64,000 nt of DNA. It comes from Halorientalis pallida. GTDB lineage: Archaea; Halobacteriota; Halobacteria; Halobacteriales; Haloarculaceae. The stretch spans positions 310,001 to 374,000 of the forward strand of contig NZ_RDFA01000004.1 of the NCBI RefSeq assembly GCF_004118325.1, in the 5' to 3' direction. Position 1 is the first letter of the stretch, and each line of letters opens with the position of its first letter. The notes beneath the pieces are model-generated. The model worked only from the letters and a program-made list of their open reading frames with translations. It ran no database searches and was not told where the DNA came from. Of the stretch, positions 28,110 to 35,315 are shown in pieces. A program made the position numbers and the translations under genes.

Positions 28110-28122
28110 ACCGAACCCTTTT
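28110..28122 (+). promoter_or_regulatory. Distal copy of a duplicated promoter-like element
   Basis: ACCGAACCCTTTT is present here and again, identically, 74 bp downstream. It looks like a BRE/TATA-type haloarchaeal promoter core. Between the two copies lies an 8-bp inverted repeat, GTCCGGTG (28131-28138) and CACCGGAC (28168-28175). Confidence 0.4.
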
Positions 28123-28183
28123 GCGTTCCCGTCCGGTGTCGTACGCGTTCCAGAACACTGACGAGACCACCGGACCCCACGGG

Positions 28184-28196
28184 ACCGAACCCTTTT
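28184..28196 (+). promoter_or_regulatory. Proximal promoter-like element of the SPFH gene
   Basis: This second ACCGAACCCTTTT copy ends 26 nt before the ATG at 28223. That is the expected distance for a leaderless haloarchaeal transcript beginning at or next to the start codon. Confidence 0.5.
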
Positions 28197-28222
28197 CTGT
28201 TGTTCGTCCGAAGGTAGAACCA

Positions 28223-29398
28223 ATGCTCCCCGCGATAGTACTGCAACTCGGTGGTGGCACCATCAGCATCGTCCTGATTCTGGTGTTGTTGCTGGCTGTG
28301 GTCACGGTGTACCAGATGGTGGAGATCGTCAACGCCTACGAGAAGCGCGCGCTGACGGTCTTCGGCGAGTACCGGAAACTCCTCGAACCGGGGATCAACT
28401 TCGTGCCCCCGTTCGTCTCCCGCACGTACGCCTTCGACATGCGGACCCAGACGCTGGACGTGCCCCGGCAGGAGGCGATCACCCGCGACAACTCGCCGGT
28501 GACCGCCGACGCCGTGGTCTACATCAAGGTGATGGACGCCAAGAAGGCCTTCCTCGAAGTCGACGACTACAAACGCGCCGTCTCGAACCTCGCCCAGACG
28601 ACCCTCCGTGCCGTGCTGGGCGACATGGAACTGGACGACACCCTGAACAAACGCCAGGAGATCAACGCGAAGATCCGCCGGGAACTCGACGAACCCACCG
28701 ACGAGTGGGGGATCCGCGTCGAGTCCGTCGAGGTCCGCGAGGTCAACCCCTCCCAGGACGTCCAGCAGGCCATGGAACAGCAGACCTCCGCCGAGCGCCG
28801 CCGCCGCGCGATGATCCTCGAAGCCCAGGGTGAACGCCGCTCCGCCGTCGAGACGGCGGAAGGTGACAAGCAGTCCAACATCATCCGCGCACAGGGTGAA
28901 AAGCAGAGTCAGATCCTCGAAGCGCAGGGTGACGCGATTTCGACCGTCCTCCGGGCAAAATCCGCCGAATCGATGGGCGAACGCGCCGTCATCGAGAAGG
29001 GGATGGAAACCCTGGAGAACATCGGCCAGGGCGAGTCGACGACGTTCGTCCTGCCCCAGGAGCTGTCCTCGCTGGTCGGCCGGTACGGCAAGCACCTCAC
29101 CGGCAGCGACGTCCAGACCAACGGCGAGGGGACCCTCGACAGCCTCGACTTCGACGCCGAGACCCGCGAGATGCTCGGCCTCGACGACATCGAGGAGATC
29201 CTCGGACAGATCGACGAGGAGGCAGAGGTCGACGTGGAGGCCATGGAAGAGCAGGCCCAGGCCGTCAAACACGGCGACAATCCCGCCGAGATCAAAGATC
29301 CCGACGAGGTCATCGACGAGATGGACGACGAGTTCGCCGGCGGCGACGGTGGTGGCGGAGCCACCGGCGACGGCGACTCGCAATCGGACAGCAAGTAA
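28223..29398 (+). CDS. SPFH/stomatin-like membrane protein
   Basis: The 391-residue protein has an N-terminal membrane anchor (ISIVLILVLLLAVVTVYQMV) and an SPFH/Band 7 domain (about residues 37-200: EKRALTVFGEYRKLLEPGIN, TLDVPRQEAITRDNSPVTAD, RRELDEPTDEWGIRVESVEV). A coiled-coil segment with AQGEKQSQILEAQGDA-type repeats follows, then a long acidic tail. It should oligomerise on the inner side of the membrane. NfeD, its usual partner, is at 22634-23221. The ORF is open upstream to 27983, but the ATG at 28223 matches both the family start and the promoter. Confidence 0.93.
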   Translation: MLPAIVLQLGGGTISIVLILVLLLAVVTVYQMVEIVNAYEKRALTVFGEYRKLLEPGINFVPPFVSRTYAFDMRTQTLDVPRQEAITRDNSPVTADAVVYIKVMDAKKAFLEVDDYKRAVSNLAQTTLRAVLGDMELDDTLNKRQEINAKIRRELDEPTDEWGIRVESVEVREVNPSQDVQQAMEQQTSAERRRRAMILEAQGERRSAVETAEGDKQSNIIRAQGEKQSQILEAQGDAISTVLRAKSAESMGERAVIEKGMETLENIGQGESTTFVLPQELSSLVGRYGKHLTGSDVQTNGEGTLDSLDFDAETREMLGLDDIEEILGQIDEEAEVDVEAMEEQAQAVKHGDNPAEIKDPDEVIDEMDDEFAGGDGGGGATGDGDSQSDSK

Positions 29399-29452
29399 TC
29401 GGTCGGGAGAGTAGTCGAAGGCGTTTTATCCTCGTCTTACCAATCGACACGT

Positions 29453-30058
29453 ATGCCTGAGGAGGGGGTGGACGAGTCGAAGCGGTCGACGCTGCGCCGG
29501 TTCGCAGCGATCGGCGCGGCCAGCCCCCTCGCTCGCTTCCAGTCCGACGGGAACAGCGACAGCGACGCGCCCGACGCCATCGCGGGCTACGTCGCCGCGA
29601 CCCCCGGCGCACACTTCTCGAAGCTCCGGGACGACCTGCAACTGGGCACCGGCGAGACCCAGCACCACCTCCGCCGGCTCGTCCGTGAGGGCGTCGTCGA
29701 GAGCCGGAAGGACGGCGACTACCGCCGGTACTTCCCGGCCGACCGGTTCTCGGGGTTCGAACAGGTAGCGCTGGGCTACCTGCGCCGGGAGACGCCGCGG
29801 GGGATGCTCGTCGCGCTACTGCGCGACCCGGAGCTGACCGCTGGTGGCCTGGCCGACCGGCTGGGCGTCTCGGCGCCGACGGTCAGCAAGTACGCGAGCG
29901 AACTCGACACGGCGGGTCTGCTGTCGCGGACGGACGGCTACGCCGTCGAGCGACCGGAGACGATCATGCTCTTGCTCGTCCGGTACGCCGACTCGTTCGG
30001 CGCCGACGCCGCGGCGCTCGCGGCCGAGGCCGACACGCTACTCACGTACGACGGATAG
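29453..30058 (+). CDS. Two-domain winged-helix transcriptional regulator
   Basis: The 201-residue protein has two winged-helix units. The first, about residues 45-100, contains HFSKLRDDLQLGTGETQHHL and ends at a YRRYFP wing. The second, about 118-165, contains TAGGLADRLGVSAPTVSKYA and a SELDTAGLLSRTDGY wing. The first 30 residues are basic and possibly membrane-proximal. Paired wHTH proteins of this type are common in haloarchaea; the target genes are unknown. It is preceded by TTTTATCC about 22 nt before the ATG. Confidence 0.82.
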   Translation: MPEEGVDESKRSTLRRFAAIGAASPLARFQSDGNSDSDAPDAIAGYVAATPGAHFSKLRDDLQLGTGETQHHLRRLVREGVVESRKDGDYRRYFPADRFSGFEQVALGYLRRETPRGMLVALLRDPELTAGGLADRLGVSAPTVSKYASELDTAGLLSRTDGYAVERPETIMLLLVRYADSFGADAAALAAEADTLLTYDG

Positions 30059-30450
30059 AAAGCGCGTGTCGGTCGGTCAGCAGTTTCGAGACGGAGCCTT
30101 CGGCTCAAGTCGTGTGGGACCGGAGGTCACGCTGACCGTTCGAACGGGCGTCGTCCGAGAGAGCGTACCCTCTCGTGATTACGAAAGGCGCTCCGCGCAT
30201 TTGTAACGACTTCGCACCCGTAGCAATAGAGTAAGCGAAGCAAACGAGTAGGCACGAGAGGACAACGGGGAATCGTGGATCCCTCGGGACGCGCGAACGG
30301 GCCTTGCACGGCGCTCTGCGCCGTGAATCCGAGGCGGTGAAACCGCCTCGCGCGGCCCGTGAACAGAGGCCGACAACACTACCACAGACCACGGAGTGTT
30401 GCCACCCGTTCTCCCCCAGCGTCATAAACCATCCGCCACACGTCTGACGT
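30059..30450. other. Structured non-coding region upstream of tnpB
   Basis: This stretch of nearly 400 bp is dense in inverted repeats. A triloop hairpin lies at 30094-30106. Arms at 30169-30177 and 30253-30261 (CCTCTCGTG/CACGAGAGG) enclose two hairpins (30179-30206 and 30210-30240). A second three-way junction lies at 30297-30360. A TATA-like CATAAACC at 30422-30429 precedes the tnpB ATG by 21 nt, so these structures lie upstream of a leaderless tnpB transcript. They are more likely element-end DNA or a separate RNA than a 5' leader. Confidence 0.55.
30297..30360 (+). repeat. Twin-hairpin element closed by a 7-bp stem (three-way junction)
   Basis: ACGGGCC (30297-30303) pairs with GGCCCGT (30354-30360). 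Inside are two perfect hairpins of identical geometry, each an 8-bp stem with a 3-nt loop: CACGGCGC/GCGCCGTG at 30307-30325 (loop TCT) and GAGGCGGT/ACCGCCTC at 30331-30349 (loop GAA), 5 nt apart. A tRNA was considered and rejected. The same 8-3-8 twin geometry recurs inside tnpB at 31528-31569. Confidence 0.6.
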
Positions 30451-31774
30451 ATGGAAGTGCGGCGCAGTGTCCCGGTCAAACTCGACGCGGACAGCGATGA
30501 CACCACACTTCTCTGGGAGACAACCGGCGAGTTTCTGTGGGCCGCTAACTACGTCGTAGACCACGCATGGCAGGGAGAATACAAGACCACGAGTAAGGCG
30601 CAGTTGCAGCAAGAAACCTACGACGATGTGCGCGAGCAGACGCGATTGCACGCCAACCTCGTCCAGAACGCTCGCAACAAGGCCGCCGACGCCATGCAGG
30701 GCGTCGTCGCCCGCTGGAAGCAGGGCCAGTACGCTGGCAAACCGCACTTTTCAACTCCGACCATGGTGTATGACAAGCGGTGTGCGACGTTCCACGACGA
30801 GTACGTGTCGCTGGCAACCGTGGCTGGGAATCGAAATCGAGTACGTTCTACCTGCCGACGACCGCGACACACCTCACTCCCGGTATCTCGATAACGATGC
30901 TTACGAGGTGACGAGCGCAGAACTGCACCACAGAGATGGCGAGTGGTTCCTTCATCTCCGTACAAAAGCGGAAATGGAGTCCGACACGCCGGAACAGGCG
31001 ACGACCGGGCACCCGACGGTCCTCGGCGTTGACCTCGGTGTGAACCAACTTGCGGTTACTTCAACAGGGACGTTCTGGAGCGGTCACGAGTTCGATCACT
31101 GGCGGCGCGAGTACGAGAAGCGTCGTGGCTCGCTCCAGCAGTGTGGTACGCGCCACGCCCACGAGAATCTAAAATCGGTCGGACGGAAAGAGTCGGGTCG
31201 GTTCGAGATGATGCTCCACCGGATCGCCAACGGCATCATTAAAGAAGCTGCCGAGAACGGCTGTGCAGTCATCGCCTTCGAGGAGTTGACCGGGATTCGC
31301 AACCGGCTGCCCGAAGCGTCGTGGGGACACAAGTGGGCCTTCGAGCGGTTGTACGAGTACGTCGAATACAAAGCCAAACTTCACGGTGTCGACGTACAAC
31401 AGGTTGACCCGGAAAACACGTCACGGCGTTGCTCACACTGTGGGTTCACCCACCAGAACAACCGTGACGGTGAAGCTTTCGACTGTTTGAAATGCGGCTA
31501 CGAGAACCACGCGGACTACAACGCGGTCATCAGACTGCGTCTGATGGGCAGCAAACGCTTCGCGTTTGCGACGGCAAAGAACATCGGATTACCGTATCTC
31601 CGTCGCAGCCAAACCGGGGGTGACGGAGGCGCATCGGTAGGCGTGCGCTTGAATCGCGGGACGTTGAACGCGAACGGAGAATATTATCCTCCTGCCGGAG
31701 GTCCCGGTCAGAGCGGGAGTCCACGCGAAAGCTCTACCCTCAACGAAGCGAGGTCGTCAGACCGAGCGAAGTAG
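30451..31774 (+). pseudogene. tnpB: IS1341-type TnpB (RNA-guided nuclease family), frameshifted
   Basis: The N-terminal part reads in one frame from ATG 30451 ([17 protein letters not shown] ... [11 protein letters not shown]). At about 30825-30840 the homology moves to the next frame ([13 protein letters not shown] onward) and continues to 31774, consistent with one extra base near the run GGGAATCGAAATCG. Beyond the shift all nuclease features survive: RuvC-I Asp in [13 protein letters not shown], RuvC-II Glu in IAFEELTGI, the zinc ribbon CSHCGF...CLKCGY and RuvC-III Asp in NHADYNA. Sixteen codons of hairpin DNA (31526-31573) appear inserted in frame just after NHADYNA. No tnpA is adjacent. 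Whether the shift is genuine, programmed or a sequencing error cannot be decided here. Confidence 0.85.
31528..31569 (+). repeat. Twin-hairpin insertion inside tnpB
   Basis: Two perfect 8-bp hairpins with 3-nt loops stand 4 nt apart: CATCAGAC/GTCTGATG at 31528-31546 (loop TGC) and GCAAACGC/GCGTTTGC at 31551-31569 (loop TTC). They almost fill a 48-nt, 16-codon stretch (31526-31573) that, from my memory of haloarchaeal TnpB proteins, is absent between NHADYNA and AKNIG. The sequence differs from the element at 30307-30349 but the geometry is the same. Confidence 0.6.
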
Positions 31775-31785
31775 GGTGGGGTAGT
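31600..31785 (+). ncRNA. Candidate omegaRNA/reRNA scaffold at the tnpB 3' end
   Basis: TnpB nucleases use an RNA made from the 3' end of tnpB and the element's right end. Here the tail contains CCTCC/GGAGG (31688-31701). It ends in a closed structure with outer stem CTACCCT (31734-31740) and AGGGTGG (31773-31779, one G-U pair) and an inner hairpin GGTC-GTCA-GACC (31752-31763). The following gene's stop codon begins at 31788 on the other strand, so the right end must lie at about 31780-31790. Confidence 0.45.
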
Positions 31786-32037
31786 TTACGCCGTGACTTT
31801 CCAGGTCGTCGAGGAGGAGTAGCCCCACTTCTCGACGTCGACCTCGAAGTCGCCGTTCTGGATGGCGGGCATGTTGGTACCGACTTCCTTGGCGGACATG
31901 TCCAGCGCGTCGCCGATGAGGCGTGACTTGAAGTAGGTCTGCGTGTCGGCGTTCTCCCGGAGGTACTCGAGGATGCGGGACTGCTTTTCGGAGAGGCTGG
32001 TTCCAGTCTGGGTCGTCGCGGTCGCGGTCGCGCTCAT
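31786..32037 (-). CDS. DUF7123-like small winged-helix-type protein
   Basis: The 83-residue protein starts with a Thr/Ala-rich stretch, then LSEKQSRILEYLRENADTQ and FKSRLIGDALDMSAKEVGTN, which read as a winged-helix fold, and ends with YSSSTTWKVTA. It resembles haloarchaeal DUF7123 proteins; DNA binding is inferred. Its stop lies at the right edge of the tnpB element, so the transposon end abuts or slightly overlaps it. A TATA-like sequence (CTAAAGGG on the minus strand, about 32060-32067) precedes it. Confidence 0.78.
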   Translation of the reverse strand: MSATATATTQTGTSLSEKQSRILEYLRENADTQTYFKSRLIGDALDMSAKEVGTNMPAIQNGDFEVDVEKWGYSSSTTWKVTA

Positions 32038-32181
32038 ACCAACCTGTATGGTAAGGTTCCCTTTAGCGGGTTTGGTACAGACGGTTAACCGGCCGCAGTC
32101 GGGCGGTTTTCCCGACGCGACGGGGAGAGAACGGTCCGGGATCGAAGACGAGACGGGTCGGTTGGTACAGGCGGGTAACAG

Positions 32182-32577
32182 TCAGATGTCCTCTTCGATG
32201 ATCTCGCCGACCGCGAAGTTGGACTTGACCTCGGTAATCTCGACTTTCACGCGTTCCCCGATCTCGGCACCGGGGACGATGATGACGTAGCCGCGTTCGA
32301 CGCGAGCGATCCCGTCGCCCTGCTTGCCGATGTCCTCGATCTCGACGTAGCGAATCTCGCCGGCCTCGACCGGTGGCTGGGGCTCCGACGAGGGCGTCTC
32401 GGGTTCGCCCTCGGACACCTCCTCGCGCTCGCTCTCGATGAGCGCCACCCGGTAGGTGTCGCCGGCCTCGACCGAGCCGGTATCGAGTTCGCGCTGTGGT
32501 ACCTCGATCACGTACCCGTCCTCACTCCGCTCGACTTCGGCGCTGAACAAACACAGGAGTTTATCAGATATCTCCAA
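32182..32577 (-). CDS. TRAM-domain protein
   Basis: The 131-residue protein has a C-terminal TRAM domain from about residue 68 (VEIEDIGKQGDGIARVERGY, IVPGAEIGERVKVEITEVKS), an OB-fold RNA-binding module. The N-terminal half (ISDKLLCLFSAEVERSEDGY, RVALIESERE) is a second beta-rich segment separated by a Glu/Pro linker. Small TRAM proteins act as RNA chaperones in some archaea; that role is inferred here. Confidence 0.88.
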   Translation of the reverse strand: MEISDKLLCLFSAEVERSEDGYVIEVPQRELDTGSVEAGDTYRVALIESEREEVSEGEPETPSSEPQPPVEAGEIRYVEIEDIGKQGDGIARVERGYVIIVPGAEIGERVKVEITEVKSNFAVGEIIEEDI

Positions 32578-32660
32578 GGTTAGACCTCCATGGGCATGTG
32601 GTAGGCCTACAGTAAAGAACTTGCCCGTGGCTCGGCCCCTGACGGGCGCTTTTCCCGGGC

Positions 32661-33395
32661 TCAGTCCAGCCCCGTCCCGTCCGGCCGCTTCTGACCCTCC
32701 GAATCGTGGACGACTATCTCACCCGGCCCCGTCTCGACCGGCTCGTACGCGTCCCGGACCGCGATGGCCTCCTCGATCTCCCTGACCGCTCGTTCTTTCA
32801 GCGCCGCGGCCAGGTCCGTGGCCTCGGCCCGCGAGATATCCCGACCCAGCCCCTCACACTCGTGGGCCCGGACCATTCCGTGTTCGTCGACGGCCTCGCC
32901 CATCGGCTGACTGGTCCCGCCGAGTGCGACGGAGAACGGGTAGGTCCGACAGATCAGCGGTCGGTCCTCGTGGACCGTACAGGCTCCCGTCCCGGCGTCT
33001 TCGACGGCTTCGCCGTCTCCGTGAGGCGTCTCCGACGCCTCTCGCTCCTCGTAGAAGGTGCAGTCGCCGCAGTCGTCGGTCTGGAGCGCCCACTCGAACG
33101 TCTCGCCCTCCGGTCCCTCGGGCCCGTCTTCGAGACCGTAGGGCATCGGGCGGGCCACGTCCCGGAAGTCGTACTCCTCGTCCCCGGCGTCCTGCACCCG
33201 CCGGATCTCGTCGGGGAAGACCGTGGCCGTGTGGGGTTCGGGATCGACGTCGTCGCTGTCTCCGTTCTCACAGGTTTCGGCCTTGCAACAGGCACCACAG
33301 CGCGTGCACTCGAACCCGATCTCGACGATGGCGTCGGCGAGGTCGGGCACGTCGAGGTCGCGCGCCCGGTCGAGTTCGGCTTCGAGGCTCTCCAT
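32661..33395 (-). CDS. YkgJ-family cysteine-cluster protein
   Basis: This protein of 244 residues (247 if ATG 33404 is used) has the YkgJ/CxxCxxCC signature FECTRCGACCKAETC near residue 30 and further cysteines in QTDDCGDCTFYEE and the CRTYPFSVALGG region. The cluster is expected to bind iron or zinc; a role in metal homeostasis is only inferred. The protein is very acidic. It begins 40 bp from the hyuB stop, and the four genes from 32.6 to 37.3 kb all read leftward. Confidence 0.85.
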   Translation of the reverse strand: MESLEAELDRARDLDVPDLADAIVEIGFECTRCGACCKAETCENGDSDDVDPEPHTATVFPDEIRRVQDAGDEEYDFRDVARPMPYGLEDGPEGPEGETFEWALQTDDCGDCTFYEEREASETPHGDGEAVEDAGTGACTVHEDRPLICRTYPFSVALGGTSQPMGEAVDEHGMVRAHECEGLGRDISRAEATDLAAALKERAVREIEEAIAVRDAYEPVETGPGEIVVHDSEGQKRPDGTGLD

Positions 33396-33434
33396 ACACG
33401 CCATTGCCGACCGACGTCCAAAAGCGGCGCGACT

Positions 33435-35003
33435 CTACGCGTCGTCCTCGGACTCGCCGTGCCCGCCGCCGCCAGGCGTCTCGATTCGAACTGTGGTGCC
33501 GGCCTCGACCGCCCGGGTGACCTTCGCGGACACGGCTTCACCGTCGATCAGGTTTCGCCCCGGCTGACCGTCCGCGCCGCCGGCCAGGCCGCGCGGTGCG
33601 TGCCGGCGGCGTTCCGTGAGCAGGGAAACGGTCGCGTCGGTCAGCACTGTGAGCTCGCGGATCAGGCCGTCGCCGCCCCGATGCGCCCCTGCCCCGCCGC
33701 TGCCCTCGTGGAGCGCGTACGTCTCGACCCGGAGCGGGTATGCCGCCTCCAGCGCCTCGACGGGCGTGTTGAGCGTGTTGGTCATCCCGACCTGCACGCC
33801 CGAGAGCCCGTCGCCGTCCGGGCGTGCGCCGGCCCCGCCGCCGATGGTCTCGTAGTACTGGAACGCCGAGTCACCGACCAGCAGGTTGTTCATCGTCCCC
33901 TGTCCGCCGGCGGGCACGCGGTCGGGTGCGGCCTCTGCCAGCGCGGCGAACACCACGTCCGTCACCCGCTGGCTCGTCTCGACGTTCCCCCCGACGACTG
34001 CCGCCGGCGGCGTCGGGTTCAGCAACGACCCTTCGGGTGCCGTCACCGTCACCGGCTCGTAACAGCCGTGGTTCGGCGGGATGTCCGGGTCTGTGATACA
34101 TCGTATGACGTAGTATACGGCGCTGGTCGCGACCGAGAGGGGGGCGTTGACGTTCCCGGGGACCTGGTCGGCCGTGCCCGAGAAGTCCACGGTGACCACG
34201 CCGCCGTCGACGGTGACCGTGACGTCGATGGGGACGTCGCGGTCGGACTGGCCGTCGCCCTCCAGCACGTCGCTGGCGCTGTAGGTGCCGTCGGGGAGCG
34301 ATTCGAGTTCGGACCGGACGCGCTCGCGGGAGTAGTCGATCACGGCGTCGAAGGCGGTGGGGAGACGCTCGCCGTGTGCCCGAAGGAGGTCGCCGATCCG
34401 CTCTTCGGCGCGGTCGGTACTGGCGATCTGTGCCCGGAGGTCGGCCCGGCGCTCGTCGGGGTTGCGGACGTTCGCCAGCAGGAGCGATTCGACCTCTGTG
34501 TTTCGCTCGCCGCCGGCGACGAGCCTGACCGGTGGGATCCGGACGCCCTCCTGGTAGATGTCGGTCGCACCGGCGGGCATACTCCCGGGCGCCATCCCAC
34601 CCACGTCGGCGTGGTGGGCGCGCGAGACGGCGTAGCCGACGATCTCGTGGTCCGTCACGTCGGCGGCCTCGGGCGGTGCGATGGGTGCCACGAGGGTCAC
34701 GTCCGGCAGGTGCGTCCCCCCGGTGAACGGGTCGTTCAGAGCGAACACGTCGCCCGGTCGCGGGTCCTGCTCGCGGACGGCGGCGACGGCCGCCGGCATC
34801 GCGCCGAGGTGGACCGGGATGTGCTCGGCCTGGGCGATCAGCCGTCCGTCGCGGTCGAACAGCGCCGTCGAACAGTCCTTGCGCTCGGTGATGTTCGGCG
34901 AGTAGGCCCCGCGAATCAGTACCTGCCCCATCTCCTCGGCGACGCTCTCTAACTGGGTGCGGAGAATTTCCAGTTCGACGGCGTCGATCTGGTCGTGTTT
35001 CAT
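33435..35003 (-). CDS. hyuB: Hydantoinase/oxoprolinase beta subunit (HyuB family)
   Basis: The 522-residue protein belongs to the hydantoinase B/oxoprolinase family (motifs DAVELEILRTQLESVAEEMG, IRGAYSPNITERKDCSTALF, IPVHLGAMPAAVAAV, NDPFTGGTHLPDVTLVAPI, HHADVGGMAPGSMP). With HyuA it forms an ATP-dependent enzyme that opens hydantoins or 5-oxoproline or carboxylates ketones; the sequence does not fix the substrate. The C-terminus ends GGGGHGE as in the family. A gap of 312 bp separates it from hyuA. Confidence 0.92.
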   Translation of the reverse strand: MKHDQIDAVELEILRTQLESVAEEMGQVLIRGAYSPNITERKDCSTALFDRDGRLIAQAEHIPVHLGAMPAAVAAVREQDPRPGDVFALNDPFTGGTHLPDVTLVAPIAPPEAADVTDHEIVGYAVSRAHHADVGGMAPGSMPAGATDIYQEGVRIPPVRLVAGGERNTEVESLLLANVRNPDERRADLRAQIASTDRAEERIGDLLRAHGERLPTAFDAVIDYSRERVRSELESLPDGTYSASDVLEGDGQSDRDVPIDVTVTVDGGVVTVDFSGTADQVPGNVNAPLSVATSAVYYVIRCITDPDIPPNHGCYEPVTVTAPEGSLLNPTPPAAVVGGNVETSQRVTDVVFAALAEAAPDRVPAGGQGTMNNLLVGDSAFQYYETIGGGAGARPDGDGLSGVQVGMTNTLNTPVEALEAAYPLRVETYALHEGSGGAGAHRGGDGLIRELTVLTDATVSLLTERRRHAPRGLAGGADGQPGRNLIDGEAVSAKVTRAVEAGTTVRIETPGGGGHGESEDDA

Positions 35004-35315
35004 GGATTCACACCTCCGGAATCTCGCGCTGTGACGGCTCGTTCACAGCCCCCGATCGCTCTCCCGAAGTCGCGTTCTGTGACGACGACACGCCCACAGC
35101 CCCCGACCGCTGTGTGTCCACCCCGAGGGCGGCGAGTGACGGGGTGTCGGCCACACCCTCCCCAGCCGACTGCGCGCCTCGCTCGCGGGCTCGTCCCTCG
35201 CGCAGATGGTCGTCCCGGGCCGCGAGCGGTCTCGCGGCGCGGTGAGCGCGCGCGCCATCCGGAGCGGTCGGTGGGTGGGCCGGTGATCGAGCTGGAAGTC
35301 GGTCCGGTGATCGAC
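35004..35315. other. 312-bp spacer between hyuA and hyuB
   Basis: The spacer lies within an otherwise compact two-gene unit. A minus-strand frame (35319 to 35008, 103 codons) opens with an ATGA overlap at the hyuA stop and ends 5 bp before hyuB. Its translation is Arg/Ala/Pro-rich and resembles no protein. The DNA contains an imperfect direct repeat, CACAGCCCCCGAYCGCT (about 35046-35062 and 35096-35112). I see no RNA structure that stands out. Confidence 0.45.

Larger units (their letters stand above)
27522..28222. other. Non-coding, AT-richer interval with promoter and hairpins
   Basis: This stretch of about 700 bp has no convincing gene. Bases 27710-27835 are the most AT-rich part of the window and include TTTATTA at 27801-27807. 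That element sits 28 nt before an ATG at 27835 that opens a 38-codon Arg/Gly/Ser-rich ORF (27835-27951). The ORF could be a leaderless small gene, but its composition looks like a random high-GC frame. Downstream are several perfect hairpins (ACCACTG/CAGTGGT near 27992-28009, GCGAGCC/GGCTCGC near 28030-28052), so a structured RNA is also possible. Tandem promoters for the SPFH gene are listed separately. Confidence 0.4.

Noticed and set aside
27983-28222. N-terminal extension of the SPFH protein
   Set aside because: The frame is open, but it covers both promoter copies and the translation has no resemblance to the family. ATG 28223 is better placed.
30297-30360. tRNA-like gene
   Set aside because: Two hairpins closed by a 7-bp stem recall a cloverleaf, but there are only two inner arms, 3-nt loops, no T-loop consensus and no anticodon loop.
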